Below are positions 43,079 through 44,321 of a stretch of DNA of 44,321 nucleotides, in pieces (position 1 is the stretch's first letter; every line of letters starts with the position of its first letter). Below the pieces are notes generated by a model, which was not told the origin of the DNA, did no database searches, and was given only the letters and a program-made list of their open reading frames with translations. Position numbers and translations under genes: made by a program. The stretch is from CAYSCS01 sp964429695 (GTDB lineage: Bacteria; Acidobacteriota; Aminicenantia; Aminicenantales; Aminicenantaceae): positions 1 through 44,321 of the forward strand of contig CAYSCS010000069.1 of NCBI GenBank assembly GCA_964429695.1, read 5' to 3'.

Positions 43079-43126
43079 GACTGAAACTCCTTAGTTCCTC
43101 AGGTTGTATGCTGTTTAATATAAATA

Positions 43127-43167
43127 ATCATATCATGCACTATATTATATGATACACAGCTTGTCAA
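43127..43167 (-). promoter_or_regulatory. padR promoter with overlapping inverted-repeat operator
   Basis: Minus strand: perfect TTGACA (43167-43162), 17-base spacer, TATAGT (43144-43139). An inverted repeat ATCATAT (43127-43133) / ATATGAT (43147-43153), 13 bases apart, straddles the -10 box. This is the expected position for repression by a dimeric PadR. The predicted 5' leader to the ATG at 43078 is about 55 bases. Confidence 0.65.
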
Positions 43168-43647
43168 GTCTTTTTTAATTTTTTTGGCCGGGAACTAATT
43201 TAGCGGTTAAATGTGCATTCTAGCAGGATCTGTAAAAGGCTGACTCACTCTTGAAAGGGGATCGGGAAAAGTGGACACCAATAGATTTCCCCTTTTCTGT
43301 TGCTTGACACCAACAAAATCTATGTTTTGCAATTGCTATCGCTTGGGTAAAGAGAGGGCCTTGTTCAAAAAGTTATCTCTACAACCAAGAATATCGCAAT
43401 CCTTACCAGCAAGCTAACTGCTAATAGTTTTGGTAATAGCCTCATCAAAGGAGAATAAAATAAAAAGAATTAAAACCGGATTTGAAGGAATTATCTTGGT
43501 GGTTATCATAAGACGGTATCCGCAGGTGCTGTTCATTATCTCCTGAAAGTCAACCTGAAGAGTATAAAAACGAATTGACGGCAGGGGCGGAAGAAGAATA
43601 TATTTGCCCTGTCCTCTGTCTTGCATAAAACAAAAAAGAGGGAAATA
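43168..43647. other. Intergenic region, no gene recognised
   Basis: 480 bases of mixed composition with stops in all frames. It contains GTGGACACCAAT at 43271-43282, the partner of the word at 39480. Minus-strand frames that open here (43414-43768) have no Shine-Dalgarno and run antisense to the broken lipoprotein gene, so they are not called. Confidence 0.35.
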
Positions 43648-44005
43648 ATGAGAAAAGCAAGGCTGGGTTTTCCGACTCTTGCCGTCTGTGCCGGACTGAT
43701 GGCTTGCGCCTCGAGCGGACATAGGGCGGCCGTGCACTACCATCACGGGTCAACGATTCCGGATTCAATACATCTCAGTCCTGGGCTACACATCCACTGA
43801 GATTGAATTCAAGATCAGGGCTAAGTTTCCTCTCAAGCATGCCTACCATCTTGTTCTCGACGGAGATACCCCCCGGCCGAGAGCTGGTATTCCGGTGTCC
43901 CGGCCGGAACCGAATTTTTATACGGTCAAGCTAAAAGCGAAGAAGAGCGTCACTTTCCAAACCAGGAAGCCCTATCGCCTCTACGTTGGCGCGGAAAGCC
44001 CGTAA
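43648..44005 (+). pseudogene. Frameshifted small lipoprotein-like gene
   Basis: ATG 43648 opens MRKARLGFPTLAVCAGLMACASSG, a basic start, hydrophobic core and LMAC, a plausible lipoprotein cleavage site. The frame ends at TGA 43798-43800. From about 43735 the +1 frame reads a continuous protein: GYTSTEIEFKIRAKFPLKHAYHLVLDGD, then RPEPNFYTVKLKAKKSVTFQTRKPYRLYVGAESP. It is closed by TAA 44003-44005, where FVAVHSSNYRCILDYEFVL continues in the same frame. So one frameshift plus one premature stop (GAA to TAA is the simplest change). The family is unknown. An indel error in the assembly would repair the frameshift but not the stop. Confidence 0.6.
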
Positions 44006-44182
44006 TTTGTGGCCGTTCATTCGAGCAACTACCGCTGCATCCTCGATTATGAGTTCGTCCTCGGATTTATAAGAGTCTGGTTTTTGGCTGTGCTAAGCGA
44101 GAGTGCATTTTCGCTGCGATTTTCTCCTCAAACCACCCTTGGGAAATATAGGTGATTGTCGAAAAGATTTCAAGAACACGAA

Positions 44183-44321
44183 GGCTCTTCCGTAAAAAGT
44201 GTGGTGATTTTTAGATAGAAATGTGGTAGGAACTCCTTGAAAATAAAGGAAAAAAGAAAGGAGTTAACCTACCACAAATGACCCTTCAAAATTTTATGCT
44301 AATTTTTTTAGGCTTGCAAGG
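44183..44321 (+). mobile_element. Left end of an ISL3-like insertion sequence (runs off the window)
   Basis: GGCTCTTCCGTAAAAAGTG from 44183 matches the GGCTCTT-type terminal inverted repeat of ISL3 elements as I remember it. It is followed by an untranslated leader that contains an imperfect hairpin (GTGGTAGGAACTCC at 44223-44236 against GGAGTTAACCTACCAC at 44260-44275), and then by a good start site. Only the first 139 bases are visible, so the right end and any target duplication cannot be seen. Confidence 0.5.
44278..44321 (+). CDS. Start of ISL3-like transposase (partial)
   Basis: The ATG at 44278 is preceded by AAAGGAG (12 bases upstream). The 14 visible codons read MTLQNFMLIFLGLQ, compatible with the LxxLLGLxG opening of ISL3-family transposases. 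It is cut by the window end. The call depends on the adjacent terminal-repeat-like sequence. Confidence 0.45.
   Translation, partial: MTLQNFMLIFLGLQ

Noticed and set aside
33500..44005. Reassigned stop codon (TAA read as an amino acid) to explain in-frame TAA in two broken genes
   Set aside because: The same regions also carry frameshifts, TAA and TGA end many intact genes in the window, and prfA encodes a normal RF1.
1..44321. CRISPR arrays, tRNA or rRNA genes
   Set aside because: No regularly spaced repeats and no recognisable tRNA or rRNA sequence were seen while reading the intergenic regions; a tRNA or Rfam scan would settle it.

Overview
The window looks like a chromosomal contig from an uncultivated, AT-rich, Gram-negative-type bacterium. 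Reasons are exported proteins with cleavable signal peptides, strong Shine-Dalgarno sites with some TTG and GTG starts, tight operons with 4-base overlaps, and an expanded PAS/receiver/HD-GYP signalling set. The style and the tandem exported amidohydrolases remind me of the Aminicenantes/Acidobacteriota neighbourhood, but no rRNA or phylogenetic marker is present and this placement is a low-confidence inference.

Layout. 1-212 is a decayed IS630-type transposase. 341-1453 is an HD-GYP protein with a degenerate receiver, convergent with the translation operon rpmE-prfA-prmC (3614 down to 1466). Then come an unrecognised conserved protein, rsmD and a small secreted protein, all on the minus strand, and a second decayed transposase (6290-6706). 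6885-7667 is a THI4-type thiazole synthase behind a near-consensus sigma-70 promoter. 8567-15036 (minus) is a five-gene operon of exported amidohydrolase-fold proteins in which catalytic-type (B) and metal-ligand-less (A) paralogues alternate in the order B-A-B-A-A. Divergent from it, 15610-23467 (plus) is a six-gene signalling operon: a NarL-type kinase, a LuxR-type regulator, a lone receiver, a five-PAS hybrid kinase, another lone receiver and a receiver-HD-GYP output protein. 23692-24906 is a DUF819 membrane protein.

25053-28989 (minus) is a compact operon: PLP aminotransferase, M20 hydrolase, and a glutamine-synthetase-fold ligase whose ammonium-site residues are substituted. It suggests a gamma-glutamylation or similar amide-forming route. 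Next come an exported alpha/beta hydrolase, a PhzF-family protein and a Nudix hydrolase.

33-39 kb is unlike its surroundings. It holds a broken FG-GAP/VCBS-like gene, a DUF3160 protein and an FG-GAP-like protein, and next to them a degenerate IS91-family transposase. It is probably laterally acquired DNA (or, less likely, a chimeric join). 39.5-43.1 kb holds a PEMT/ICMT-like membrane methyltransferase, an exported Ntn-type amidase, and a PadR regulator with a HAAS-like membrane partner under a promoter that overlaps an inverted repeat. The window ends with a frameshifted lipoprotein gene and the left end of an ISL3-like element.

The strongest leads are the catalytic/pseudoenzyme amidohydrolase array, the altered glutamine-synthetase-like operon, and a bacterial THI4 that keeps a cysteine at the sulfur-donor position. 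All family calls come from reading motifs; no database search was run.
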